Assembly: GCF_001690495.1 (NCBI RefSeq) | Contig: NZ_LZGS01000038.1 | Coordinates: 1 to 64,000 of the forward strand | Source: Gilliamella sp. App4-10 | Lineage (GTDB): Bacteria; Pseudomonadota; Gammaproteobacteria; Enterobacterales; Orbaceae | Length of the DNA: 64,000 bases | Direction: 5' to 3' | Shown: positions 56,295 through 64,000 of the stretch, in pieces | Position numbering within the stretch: position 1 is the first letter of the stretch | Layout: the number at the start of each line of letters is the position of its first letter | Program-made: the position numbers and the translations under genes | The notes under the pieces: generated by a model | Databases searched by the model: none | What the model was told of the DNA's origin: nothing | The model's input: only the letters and a program-made list of their open reading frames with translations

Positions 56295-57536
56295 CTAAAA
56301 CAACAGCCTTGCTCGGATCGTTCCTGGTACGTTTTTGAGTTTAATTAACAACTCTTCAGCTTTACCTTGTTCAACTCTCTCAATATCAATTACAACATAA
56401 CCAATTTTAGGATCGGTTTGTAAATATTGTGCTGAAATATTAAGCCCTTGTTCCGCAAATAAAGTATTGATAGCAGTTAGTACACCAGGCTGATTATGAT
56501 GTATATTAATAAAGCGACTTGAACCTTTAGCTGGAATAGGTAAAGAGGCTTCAGGAAAGTTAACCGCCGAAAGTGTTGCACCAGTATCCGAATATTTTGC
56601 GAGTTTTGTGGCAACTTCAATCCCAATGTTTTCTTGCGCTTCGCTAGTTGAGCCACCAATATGCGGTGTAATAATCACGTTATCAAATTGACATAATGGT
56701 GATTCAAAGGGCTCGCTGTTACTTGCAGGTTCTGTTGGGAAGACATCAATAGCTGCTCCGCTGAGTTTATTAGCTTTTAGTGCTTGAGTTAATGCATCAA
56801 GGTCAATAACTTTACCGCGTGAAGCATTAATTAAAATTGCGCCTGGTTTCATTGCATCAATTTCGTTGTTGCTGATCATTTTGATTGTTGTTGCGTTTTC
56901 TGGGACATGCATGGAAACAATATCGCTTAACGCCAGTAATTCATTCATTGATGACATTTGCTTAGCGTTACCCAACGGTAATTTGGTTTCAATATCATAA
57001 AAGTAGACATTCATGCCCAGTGATTCTGCTAAAATGCTTAATTGACTACCAATATGTCCATAACCAATAATACCTAAATTTTTACCTCGTGCTTCGTGCG
57101 AACCCGTGGCAATTTTGTTCCATTTGCCTTGGTGCGCTTTAGCATTCGCTTCAGGCACGCGGCGCAATAATAAAATTGCTTCAGCTAGCACCAGTTCTGC
57201 AACAGATCGTGTATTAGAAAATGGCGCATTAAACACTGGGATGCCTTTCACTGTTGCAGCATCTAAATCAACTTGATTAGTACCAATACAAAAGCAGCCA
57301 ATCCCTGCAAGCTTGGGGGCTGCATCAATTATATCTTTGGTTAAATGTGTTCTTGAACGAATACCAATAAAACGAACATCTTGCAGGGCTTGTTTCAGCT
57401 CTGCTGGTGATAATGCGCTTTTATGATATTCAATATTGGTAAAACCAGCTGATTTTAATATTTCAATGGCACTAGGATGAACGCCTTCAAGTAATAAAAA
57501 CTTGTTTCCATCTTTGGTTAAAGCCTGAACAACCAT
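56295..57536 (-). CDS. serA: D-3-phosphoglycerate dehydrogenase SerA
   Basis: SerA oxidises 3-phosphoglycerate to phosphohydroxypyruvate, the first step of serine synthesis, and is inhibited by serine through a C-terminal ACT domain. The 413-residue protein has the NAD motif GIIGYGHIGSQLSILAESLG, catalytic segments INASRGKVIDLDAL and DVFPTEPAS, then TPHIGGSTSEAQENIG, and an ACT domain from ~residue 340 (HHNQPGVLTAIN). E. coli SerA has 410. AGAGGGGAAA precedes the ATG. It runs in serA-rpiA order, both - strand, with argP divergent, as in E. coli. Confidence 0.96.
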   Translation of the reverse strand: MVVQALTKDGNKFLLLEGVHPSAIEILKSAGFTNIEYHKSALSPAELKQALQDVRFIGIRSRTHLTKDIIDAAPKLAGIGCFCIGTNQVDLDAATVKGIPVFNAPFSNTRSVAELVLAEAILLLRRVPEANAKAHQGKWNKIATGSHEARGKNLGIIGYGHIGSQLSILAESLGMNVYFYDIETKLPLGNAKQMSSMNELLALSDIVSMHVPENATTIKMISNNEIDAMKPGAILINASRGKVIDLDALTQALKANKLSGAAIDVFPTEPASNSEPFESPLCQFDNVIITPHIGGSTSEAQENIGIEVATKLAKYSDTGATLSAVNFPEASLPIPAKGSSRFINIHHNQPGVLTAINTLFAEQGLNISAQYLQTDPKIGYVVIDIERVEQGKAEELLIKLKNVPGTIRARLLF

Positions 57537-57615
57537 TTTCCCCTCTCTTCCTTTCTGTATACAAAATTGGTATTTATTGTGATATACCGTTATAAAATTG
57601 TTTTAGTAAATGATT

Positions 57616-58272
57616 TTACCTTAGTTCTTTTACTCCCGTGCTACATCCGACAAGCGCAACATCAGCGCCTTTATTGGCAAATAATCCCACCGTTACCACA
57701 CCTGCAATGCTATTGATTCGATTTTCTAATTCCATTGGTTTGGCAATGATAAGATCATGGACATCTAAAATCACATTACCATTATCCGTAACTACACCTT
57801 GACGATAGATGGGTTTACCACCTAGTTTAAATAGTTCGCGAGCAACATAAGAACGCGCCATCGGAATCACTTCAACAGGTAATGGAAATTGACCTAATAC
57901 ATCAACCACTTTTGATTCATCAACAATACAAATAAATTGTTTGGCAATGGCTGAAACAATTTTTTCACGTGTTAAAGCTGCACCGCCGCCTTTAATCATT
58001 TGCAAATGATGATTTATTTCATCAGCACCATCGACATAAACATCTAAACTATCGACTTCATTACAATCAAGTACTGGAATGCCATAGCTTTTTAATTTTT
58101 GAGTGGATGCTTCTGAACTTGAAACAGTGCCTTTGATCTGATCTTTTATTGTGGCTAACGCATCAATAAAATGCGCTGCCGTCGAGCCTGTTCCTACACC
58201 GACATAAGAATCAGGTTTGATAAATTTTAATGCTGCCCAGCCTACGGCCTTTTTTAATTCGTCTTGTGTCAT
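57616..58272 (-). CDS. rpiA: Ribose-5-phosphate isomerase A
   Basis: RpiA interconverts ribose 5-phosphate and ribulose 5-phosphate in the pentose phosphate path. The 218-residue protein has [16 protein letters not shown], the phosphate loop [34 protein letters not shown] with the catalytic Asp/Lys/Glu, and [13 protein letters not shown]. coli RpiA is 219 residues. GGGTGATAT precedes the ATG. It is 79 nt upstream of serA on the same strand. Confidence 0.97.
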   Translation of the reverse strand: MTQDELKKAVGWAALKFIKPDSYVGVGTGSTAAHFIDALATIKDQIKGTVSSSEASTQKLKSYGIPVLDCNEVDSLDVYVDGADEINHHLQMIKGGGAALTREKIVSAIAKQFICIVDESKVVDVLGQFPLPVEVIPMARSYVARELFKLGGKPIYRQGVVTDNGNVILDVHDLIIAKPMELENRINSIAGVVTVGLFANKGADVALVGCSTGVKELR

Positions 58273-58492
58273 GATATCACCCTATTTTGAGGATAATTTT
58301 TCTTAAAAAAATAAAATTTTGAAAGCAAAATGATTGAATATATGGCATAGTACCCAATTGGAAAGCAAAAATCATTAGGATTTTAAGAAAATATATCAAC
58401 TCAAAGTTTGATATGTTTAAAATTTATTGCGATATTAAAGTAACTTGAATATTCAAGCAATGAGCAAAGATCAAATCATTAGTAAAGAGATT

Positions 58493-59380
58493 ATGAAGCG
58501 TCCAGATTATAGAGCATTACAAGCATTAGATGCAGTGATAAAAGAACGAGGATTTGAACGGGCAGCAGATAAACTATGTATTACACAGCCTGCAGTATCG
58601 CAACGTATTAAGCAACTAGAGAGTTTTTTTGGTCAACAATTGTTGGTTAGAACAATTCCACCAAAAGCCACTAAGCAAGGCGAACATCTATTAGGGTTAT
58701 TGCACCAAGTTGAGTTATTAGAACAACAATGGTTGGGTGATAATGAACAAAGTACAACGCCATTGTCATTATCGATTGCAATCAATGCTGATTCTTTAGC
58801 GACATGGCTGTTACCTGCATTAAAACCCGTCTTAGATAAAAATATTTTACGTTTTGATATACAAGTCAAAGATGAAGAACATACGTTAGAACTTCTCCGT
58901 TTAGGTACGGTGGTTGCAGCAATTAGTATTCAACCCAATCCTTTACCTGGTTGTTTATCTGATTTGCTAGGTGCATTAGATTATATTTTTGTGGCTTCGC
59001 CTGATTTTGCTAAAAAGTACTTCCCACATGGCGTGACTCGGTCATCTTTACTAAAAGCACCTGCAGTTGCGTTTGACCATTTAGATGATATGCATCAGGC
59101 CTTTTTGCAAGAAAACTTTAACCTTACCCCTGGTAGTGTAGTTTGCCATATTACCAGTTCATCCGAGGCTTTTGTGCAATTGGCTAAACAAGGCTCAGCT
59201 TGTTGCATGCTACCAAAGTTACAAGTTGAACAAGAATTAAAAAATGGTGAATTGATTAATTTAACGGAAGGATTATATCAAAGACGTATGCTATATTGGC
59301 ATCGTTTTGCGCCTGAAAGCAGTGTAATGCAAACTATTTCTGAGACTTTAATTCGCTATGCTCAAAACACATTATCATAA
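58493..59380 (+). CDS. argP: LysR-family regulator ArgP (IciA)
   Basis: ArgP is a LysR-type regulator; in E. coli it activates argO with arginine and other genes when lysine is low. The 295-residue protein begins [20 protein letters not shown], has the winged [26 protein letters not shown], and an effector domain. Near-identity over the N-terminus and E. coli length (297) support the call, as does the argP-rpiA-serA arrangement. The ATG at 58493 has AAAGAGA before it; a TTG at 58445 would add 16 unconserved residues. Confidence 0.93.
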   Translation: MKRPDYRALQALDAVIKERGFERAADKLCITQPAVSQRIKQLESFFGQQLLVRTIPPKATKQGEHLLGLLHQVELLEQQWLGDNEQSTTPLSLSIAINADSLATWLLPALKPVLDKNILRFDIQVKDEEHTLELLRLGTVVAAISIQPNPLPGCLSDLLGALDYIFVASPDFAKKYFPHGVTRSSLLKAPAVAFDHLDDMHQAFLQENFNLTPGSVVCHITSSSEAFVQLAKQGSACCMLPKLQVEQELKNGELINLTEGLYQRRMLYWHRFAPESSVMQTISETLIRYAQNTLS

Positions 59381-59492
59381 CCTCAGGCTTTAGATCACAA
59401 TTAATAGATTAATTAGGTGATTTTTATACTGAAACGCATACTTTCCTGAAATTTTTTGACAAAATATAGTCTTTACTTAAAGAGCTGAAGAT

Positions 59493-60566
59493 ATGAGCCA
59501 ATTAAAAAATGACCGTTATTTACGTGCCTTACAATGTTTACCTATAGACTACACTCCGATCTGGATGATGCGTCAGGCTGGACGCTATTTGCCTGAGTAT
59601 CGTCAGTTGAGGGCAAAAGTGGGTGATTTTATAACTATGTGCCAAACACCAGAATTAGCGTGCGAAATCACTTTACAGCCATTACAACGATTCGATCTTG
59701 ATGCTGCTATTATCTTTTCTGATATTTTAACTATTCCTGATGCTATGGGGCTTGGCTTATATTTTGAGTCGGGCGAAGGCCCAAAATTTGCAAAATCGAT
59801 ATCTTGTCTGTCCGATATTGAGCAATTACCCATCCCCGATCCTGAGCAATCACTTAAATATGTGATGGATGCGATTCGATTAACGAAAAAAGAACTCAAT
59901 AGTAAAGTGCCATTAATAGGTTTTTCGGGGAGTCCATGGACATTAGCGACCTACATGATTGAAGGGGGCAGTAGTAAAGCATTTACTAAAATCAAAAAGA
60001 TGCTCTATAGTGAACCAAAAGCACTGCATCTGCTGCTTGAAAAGCTCGCCAATAGTATTGCGTTATATTTAAATGCGCAAATCCAAGCTGGAGCGCAATC
60101 GATTATGATTTTCGATACTTGGGGCGGTGTATTGAGTCATCAAAATTATCAAACATTTTCACTTGACTATATGCAATTAATCTTGTCGCAATTAAAGCAA
60201 GGTAAAAAAAGTGAAACGATAACCTCGTATATTCCTGTTACTTTATTTACTAAAGGGGGAGGATTATGGCTGGATAGTATAATCAACACAGGCTGTGATG
60301 CAGTGGGGGTGGATTGGACGGTGAATTTAAGCCAGATCACTCAAAAAGGGCAAGTTGCGGTGCAAGGGAATTTAGATCCTTCCGTTTTGTATGCAGAAAA
60401 ACAAACAATTGAATCCAATGTAGAAGCCGTTCTTAGTGAATTTGGTCATTACAATGGACATATTTTTAATTTAGGGCATGGTATTCACCAAGATATACCC
60501 ATAGAACATGTACAGCATCTAATTGAAGCAGTACATCGGCAGTCAAAAAGGTTTCATCATGATTAA
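59493..60566 (+). CDS. hemE: Uroporphyrinogen decarboxylase HemE
   Basis: HemE removes the four acetate carboxyls of uroporphyrinogen III, giving coproporphyrinogen III in haem synthesis. The 357-residue protein has the family signatures [16 protein letters not shown] (near residue 22), then [17 protein letters not shown] with the catalytic Asp, [17 protein letters not shown], and [11 protein letters not shown] near the C-terminus. Length is right (E. coli 354). Its stop overlaps the yjaG start by 8 nt. The hemE-yjaG-hupA order is kept, but nfi is absent. Confidence 0.97.
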   Translation: MSQLKNDRYLRALQCLPIDYTPIWMMRQAGRYLPEYRQLRAKVGDFITMCQTPELACEITLQPLQRFDLDAAIIFSDILTIPDAMGLGLYFESGEGPKFAKSISCLSDIEQLPIPDPEQSLKYVMDAIRLTKKELNSKVPLIGFSGSPWTLATYMIEGGSSKAFTKIKKMLYSEPKALHLLLEKLANSIALYLNAQIQAGAQSIMIFDTWGGVLSHQNYQTFSLDYMQLILSQLKQGKKSETITSYIPVTLFTKGGGLWLDSIINTGCDAVGVDWTVNLSQITQKGQVAVQGNLDPSVLYAEKQTIESNVEAVLSEFGHYNGHIFNLGHGIHQDIPIEHVQHLIEAVHRQSKRFHHD

Positions 60567-61152
60567 AAATCCTGTTCAATTAAGAGTAGAAAAGTTACCA
60601 CAATGGCAACAACGTTTATTTATGGTTTGCCTGTGCGAACGGATGTATCCTAATTTTGTTTTTTATTGTCAACAACAGCAAAATGACGACGATGCAAAAA
60701 GTTACAAAAAAATACTAGATTTAGTTTGGGAATCATTATTAGTTGAAGATGTAAAAATCAATTTTGATTTACAGCTTGAAAAATTAGAAGCAATAATTCC
60801 GATTGTCACTGAAGATAGTCCATATATGGTTTACCCAGCTATTGATGCTTGCCAGGCGCTAGGTGAAGTTTTACACTCTTATTTGAGTGGTGAAATAGCC
60901 GAACATACCGCTAAAGTTAGTAGTATATCAGCAACGACTGTTGCTGAATTTGAAATGACCAAAACAAATGTTACCCTTTCAGAAGATGAACAGCAAAATT
61001 TACCCAGTGTCATTGATGAATTTGATTTACAGTGGGAATTATTCCGATTATTACGTGATCAAAATAATGAAATGATTGAATTGATAAAAGGATTAAAAGC
61101 TGAAATTCGAGCAGAGGGAATAAGTAATATTGGTGTTTTTTTGAGCAGTTAG
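60559..61152 (+). CDS. yjaG: YjaG, DUF416 protein
   Basis: YjaG is a DUF416 protein of unknown role, conserved between hemE and hupA in Enterobacterales. The 197-residue product matches: [23 protein letters not shown] near the start, [20 protein letters not shown] in the middle, and [12 protein letters not shown] late. The ATG at 60559 (AAAAAGG upstream) overlaps hemE by 8 nt; an earlier in-frame start would add 12 residues. Mostly alpha-helical and soluble. Function not known. Confidence 0.9.
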   Translation: MIKNPVQLRVEKLPQWQQRLFMVCLCERMYPNFVFYCQQQQNDDDAKSYKKILDLVWESLLVEDVKINFDLQLEKLEAIIPIVTEDSPYMVYPAIDACQALGEVLHSYLSGEIAEHTAKVSSISATTVAEFEMTKTNVTLSEDEQQNLPSVIDEFDLQWELFRLLRDQNNEMIELIKGLKAEIRAEGISNIGVFLSS

Positions 61153-61331
61153 GGCTTTTGAAGTGTAATTTTTTTATTTTTTATTAAATTTTTCTTTAAT
61201 ATTAGACAAATATAGACTACATTTATTAACATGTAATATAAACTTTTCACAGTAGCGAAGCTGAAATTTTGAGTTTTAGCTTCATTTATGATGTTAACAT
61301 TAACAATAAAATAATATGTAAGGATATACCC

Positions 61332-61604
61332 ATGAATAAAACAGAACTTATTGACGCTATTGCTAGCAAAGCTGATATTACTAAGGTCGCTGCTAAAACA
61401 GCATTGGAAGCTACATTAGCTGCTATTACTGAATCATTAAAAGCGGGTGAACCAGTCCAATTAGTTGGCTTTGGTACATTTAAGGTTAATGCTCGTAAGG
61501 AACGTACTGGCCGTAACCCTAAAACGGGTAAAGAAATTAAAATTGCTGCAAGCAAAGTACCTGCATTCGTATCAGGTAAAAGTTTAAAAGAAGCAATCAA
61601 ATAG
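61332..61604 (+). CDS. hupA: DNA-binding protein HU-alpha
   Basis: HU is an abundant dimeric nucleoid protein that bends DNA. The 90-residue product has the family length and marks: [18 protein letters not shown] at the start, [20 protein letters not shown] with the beta-arm (R-x-G-R-N-P), then [21 protein letters not shown]. Near residues 61-64 lies the proline of the beta-arm tip that intercalates DNA. It matches HupA over HupB. AAGGATATA precedes the ATG at 61332; upstream in-frame sequence is leader. A small hairpin terminator overlaps the stop. Confidence 0.97.
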   Translation: MNKTELIDAIASKADITKVAAKTALEATLAAITESLKAGEPVQLVGFGTFKVNARKERTGRNPKTGKEIKIAASKVPAFVSGKSLKEAIK

Positions 61605-61616
61605 TTGCTTTTTTCT
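61587..61616 (+). terminator. Terminator overlapping the hupA stop
   Basis: AAGCAA (61591-61596) pairs with TTGCTT (61605-61610) across the TAG stop, extended by A-T and G-T pairs, followed by TTTTCTTTC. Confidence 0.65.
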
Positions 61617-61814
61617 TTCTGTCGATTTTATTGATGGACATTATTTTAAGGCCATGGCTGTAGGTTACATAGGGCATAGGGAAAAGGGCATAAGGCATAG
61701 TCTTGTGACCTTATCATTGCCCTAAAGAATAAAGTACTTTAGAAAAACAGTACTTCTTTTTTCTATCCTATTTATAACATTGCATCTCAATTAAGAATCA
61801 TGCTACTAATAATT

Positions 61815-62300
61815 TTAAGCGATTATTTCAGTCAATTTGGCTTGTAATATATTAGCTAAATCTTGAGGCGTGATTTCGATTTCTACTCCTCTCCTGCCGC
61901 CTGATATAAATATTGTTGAGTGCTGATTTGCACTTAGATCAATAATTGTAGATAGTTGTTGCTTTTGACCTAGTGGACTAATTCCCCCCACTAAATAACC
62001 AGTTACTCTTTGGGCTAAATTAGGATCAGCTAAATCTATTTTTTTGCAGTTTAATGCTTTTGCTACTTTTTTAAGATCCAAATGACTATCGACAGGCAAT
62101 ACGCAAACCGCTAACGTTTTATTATTACCATTTAAACTCACAACTAGAGTTTTAAATACCTGTGCTGCGGTGACATTTAAACTGGGATCAAGTTTATCAA
62201 CCGCTTCTTGCCCATAGTTAGTTTGGTTTGGATCGTGTTTATATTGGTGGATGTTAAATTTGGTTTTTAACTTCTTAAGTAAATTAATAGCTGGTGTCAT
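61815..62300 (-). CDS. ybaK: Cys-tRNA(Pro) deacylase YbaK
   Basis: YbaK clears Cys mischarged on tRNA-Pro by ProS. The 161-residue protein has the INS/YbaK fold: [19 protein letters not shown] at the N-terminus, the Lys-containing segment [14 protein letters not shown] (family catalytic lysine), [16 protein letters not shown], and [13 protein letters not shown] (the G-G-I-S-P loop), followed by [15 protein letters not shown]. coli YbaK is 159 residues. GGATAA precedes the start. It goes with the proS gene in this window. Confidence 0.93.
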   Translation of the reverse strand: MTPAINLLKKLKTKFNIHQYKHDPNQTNYGQEAVDKLDPSLNVTAAQVFKTLVVSLNGNNKTLAVCVLPVDSHLDLKKVAKALNCKKIDLADPNLAQRVTGYLVGGISPLGQKQQLSTIIDLSANQHSTIFISGGRRGVEIEITPQDLANILQAKLTEIIA

Positions 62301-62353
62301 AGCCGTTATCCAATAGATAGAAATAATATTAAGTGATTTTTGAATTTTAGAGC

Positions 62354-62377
62354 CCCTATTAACTTAAGTTAATAGGG
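62354..62377. terminator. 24-nt perfect palindrome downstream of the YciC-like gene
   Basis: CCCTATTAAC-TTAA-GTTAATAGGG reads the same on both strands. It is between ybaK and the YciC-like gene, both - strand. With no T-tract, it is a transcript-stabilising hairpin or weak terminator. Confidence 0.5.
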
Positions 62378-62425
62378 TAATGATGAAATTGTGCTTTTTT
62401 AAATAATTAAATTATAATTTTTATC

Positions 62426-63217
62426 TTATTCATGCGTATTAAATACTGTCTCATTATTTTTCGATAGGATATTAAGACGATAAAAGAAGCACATAGTAAA
62501 AATATCAAAGAACAATGATAACGTTGTGCTAACAATCGTTGATAAAATATTATCACCACAAATAGCATTTAAAGTTGGCGGTATCACAATTAAGATAAGA
62601 TAATAGATTAAAACCATTGGGACTGCTAATTTCCAATAAGATAGTGCATATTTATGGCTTTCAGCAAATTTCTGAAAAAAAGGTTTCACTGTCGGTTGAA
62701 TAATGGAACCAACAAAATAATAATAAATTGTTGTTAAAACAATTGAATAGATAAGTGCTATTGCAATAAATAAAAAAACCACCAGATTTTTGGGAAAAAT
62801 GAAACCTAAAACGATAAATATCAATGCTGCAAATATAAAGCCCACAATAGATATGGCTATATAAACAACATTAAAAGCAACTATATTTAAGACATTCGGT
62901 AACATTCTAAATAATATTAAATTTATATTGAATTTATCATTGATAGAAAAGTTATATATAACTGCAAGCACTATAGATTTTATTATGAGAGATAGTAAAC
63001 TAAAAATCATGAAAGGTTTTAGTAAATATGATAGTGTTGCTTTTGGATTTGCTGTTTGAGTTAATTGGATAAGCGCTTGTTTATCATATAAATTGTTATA
63101 AATCATTGTAGTAATTAAACTCAGCACCAAACTGACTATAGCTATTTGCCAGAACCGATTTCGAATAAAATTAATGGATTGATTAAAAATCAAAGAAAAA
63201 GATAATGTTGTTTGCAT
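62426..63217 (-). CDS. UPF0259 (YciC-like) membrane protein
   Basis: A 263-residue membrane protein with about six hydrophobic segments. The layout (short soluble N-terminus with FNQSINFIRNRFWQIAIVSL, long hydrophobic body, and an F-Y-R-L-x-x-L end) resembles E. coli YciC, UPF0259, function unknown. The similarity is modest and the residues are mostly hydrophobic, so family assignment is tentative. It is downstream of glyS on the same strand with a hairpin between them, and its start has a weak ribosome site. Confidence 0.7.
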   Translation of the reverse strand: MQTTLSFSLIFNQSINFIRNRFWQIAIVSLVLSLITTMIYNNLYDKQALIQLTQTANPKATLSYLLKPFMIFSLLSLIIKSIVLAVIYNFSINDKFNINLILFRMLPNVLNIVAFNVVYIAISIVGFIFAALIFIVLGFIFPKNLVVFLFIAIALIYSIVLTTIYYYFVGSIIQPTVKPFFQKFAESHKYALSYWKLAVPMVLIYYLILIVIPPTLNAICGDNILSTIVSTTLSLFFDIFTMCFFYRLNILSKNNETVFNTHE

Positions 63218-63234
63218 ATTTGTATCGTTGCCTT

Positions 63235-63264
63235 ATTAGCGGTAACGGACAAGTTACCGCTAAT
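63235..63264. terminator. 12-bp hairpin between glyS and the YciC-like gene
   Basis: A perfect 12-bp stem (ATTAGCGGTAAC at 63235-63246 with GTTACCGCTAAT at 63253-63264), loop GGACAA. It follows glyS by 20 nt on the - strand; weak T-run. Confidence 0.6.
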
Positions 63265-63283
63265 TGTTATGATTAAATATAAA

Positions 63284-64000
63284 TTATGATTGTAGTAGCG
63301 AAATATCAGCCACTTTCAAAAATAAGTTTTGCAGTTTTTTCAAAAGTGCTAATCGATTAAGTTTAATCTGTTCGTTGTCAACCATAACCATGACAGAATC
63401 AAAAAACGCATTCACCGTTTCTTTTAGTGACGATAATTCAACTAACGCATCTTGATAACGACCTTCATTAAAATAAGGTGAAAGTTTATCGGTTAAAATT
63501 GCCAAATTTTTAGCTAATTCGCCTTCAGCGCCTGCTTCTAGCAAGGCTGCATTGATCTGCTCTGGAATAGCAATCTCGGCTTTAGATAAGATATTTGATA
63601 CTCGTTTATTCGCTTCTGCTAATGATGAGGATTCTGGCAAGGTTCTAAAGTGAGTGACTGCTTTAATGCGCGCATCAAAATCAGCCGGTTTTGTTGGATT
63701 AAGCGCTAAAACTGCTTGAATAGTATCAATGGCAAAGCCTTGTTCTTGATACCAAGCGCGGAAACGACCTTGCATAAAATTAACAATATCTTCAACTACA
63801 TTTTTATTATTCAGTTTTTCGCCATATAACGATGCGGCATAATTGGCTAATTCAACAAGATCTAAAGGTAATACCTTTTCGACAATAATTCGTAAAATAC
63901 CAATCGCAGCACGTCGCAATGCAAAAGGATCTTTATCACCTTTAGGATGCTGACCAATGCCAAAAATACCAGCTAGAGTATCCATTTTTTCAGCGATAGA
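63284..64000 (-). CDS. glyS: Glycyl-tRNA synthetase beta subunit, C-terminal part
   Basis: This is the C-terminal ~238 codons of GlyS, cut off by the window edge. The reading frame stays open through 64000, where the next upstream residues are S-I-A-E-K before the Met at 63985, matching the family's A-L-A-D-K-I-D-T-L-x-G-x-F-G-I-G-Q block. Clear matches continue: [21 protein letters not shown], then [30 protein letters not shown], and [22 protein letters not shown] near the end. GlyS pairs with GlyQ as an alpha2beta2 enzyme and carries the anticodon-binding module. glyQ should lie upstream, outside the window. Confidence 0.95.
   Translation of the reverse strand, partial: SIAEKMDTLAGIFGIGQHPKGDKDPFALRRAAIGILRIIVEKVLPLDLVELANYAASLYGEKLNNKNVVEDIVNFMQGRFRAWYQEQGFAIDTIQAVLALNPTKPADFDARIKAVTHFRTLPESSSLAEANKRVSNILSKAEIAIPEQINAALLEAGAEGELAKNLAILTDKLSPYFNEGRYQDALVELSSLKETVNAFFDSVMVMVDNEQIKLNRLALLKKLQNLFLKVADISLLQS

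Overview
The window is a stretch of chromosome from an AT-rich gammaproteobacterium. It opens with the 3' end of a 23S rRNA gene and a 5S rRNA, and then carries genes whose sequence and order match Enterobacterales and relatives: lgt-thyA, lpoA-yraN-diaA, recJ-dsbC-xerD, serA-rpiA-argP, hemE-yjaG-hupA, and the srl and sor operons. The low GC content, the compact genome and the heavy investment in sugar phosphotransferase systems (PTS) fit a host-associated fermenter such as the Orbaceae (Gilliamella, Orbus and kin). That family assignment is an inference from general character, not from a marker I could test.

Layout. 1-630: end of an rRNA operon. 0.8-11 kb: housekeeping genes on the + strand (rppH-lgt-thyA overlapping by ATGA, lpxL, rlmM, lpoA-yraN-diaA, gyrA). 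11-16.8 kb: a DAACS carboxylate/amino-acid symporter, the ribosomal rpmB-rpmG pair on the - strand, and a shikimate/quinate-type island (aroE-like, ydiL-like, aroL, YdiM/YdiN-like MFS). 17-17.8 kb: a decayed IS1182-like transposase. 17.9-22 kb: queA and tgt for queuosine, interleaved with two LoiP-type M48 lipoprotein proteases, then tRNA-Pro(UGG). 22.2-25.7 kb: a LacI-type regulator divergent from an Ula-type PTS, with a perfect operator palindrome between them. 25.9-31.7 kb: a GNAT, proS, and a serine uptake and deamination pair (sdaC-like, sdaA) with a class II CRP site. 31.7-37.1 kb: an orphan XRE regulator, mpl, and recJ-dsbC-xerD. 37.4-42.6 kb: a Pr6Pr membrane protein, LacD aldolase, AdhP, and an APC amino-acid transporter. 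42.9-44.2 kb: argA with an ARG box.

44.3-49.4 kb holds an L-sorbose operon (mannose-family PTS EIIA-EIIB-EIIC-EIID, SorE reductase, SorC-family regulator) that lacks sorD. 51.8-56 kb holds a complete glucitol operon (srlAEBDMR), whose SrlD makes the same conversion that SorD would make (glucitol-6-P to fructose-6-P), so the two loci probably form one pathway. Between them lie mutH, an NADPH:FMN reductase and dps. 56.3-64 kb returns to housekeeping: serA, rpiA, argP, hemE, yjaG, hupA, ybaK, a YciC-like membrane protein, and the 3' part of glyS running off the end.

I found no CRISPR array, prophage, toxin-antitoxin pair, secretion system or obvious defence system. The most unusual items are the LacI-regulated orphan Ula-type PTS, the divided sorbose/glucitol pathway, the shikimate island, the duplicated M48 protease inside the queuosine locus, an acidic insertion in GyrA, and a ten-G tract between srlE and srlB.
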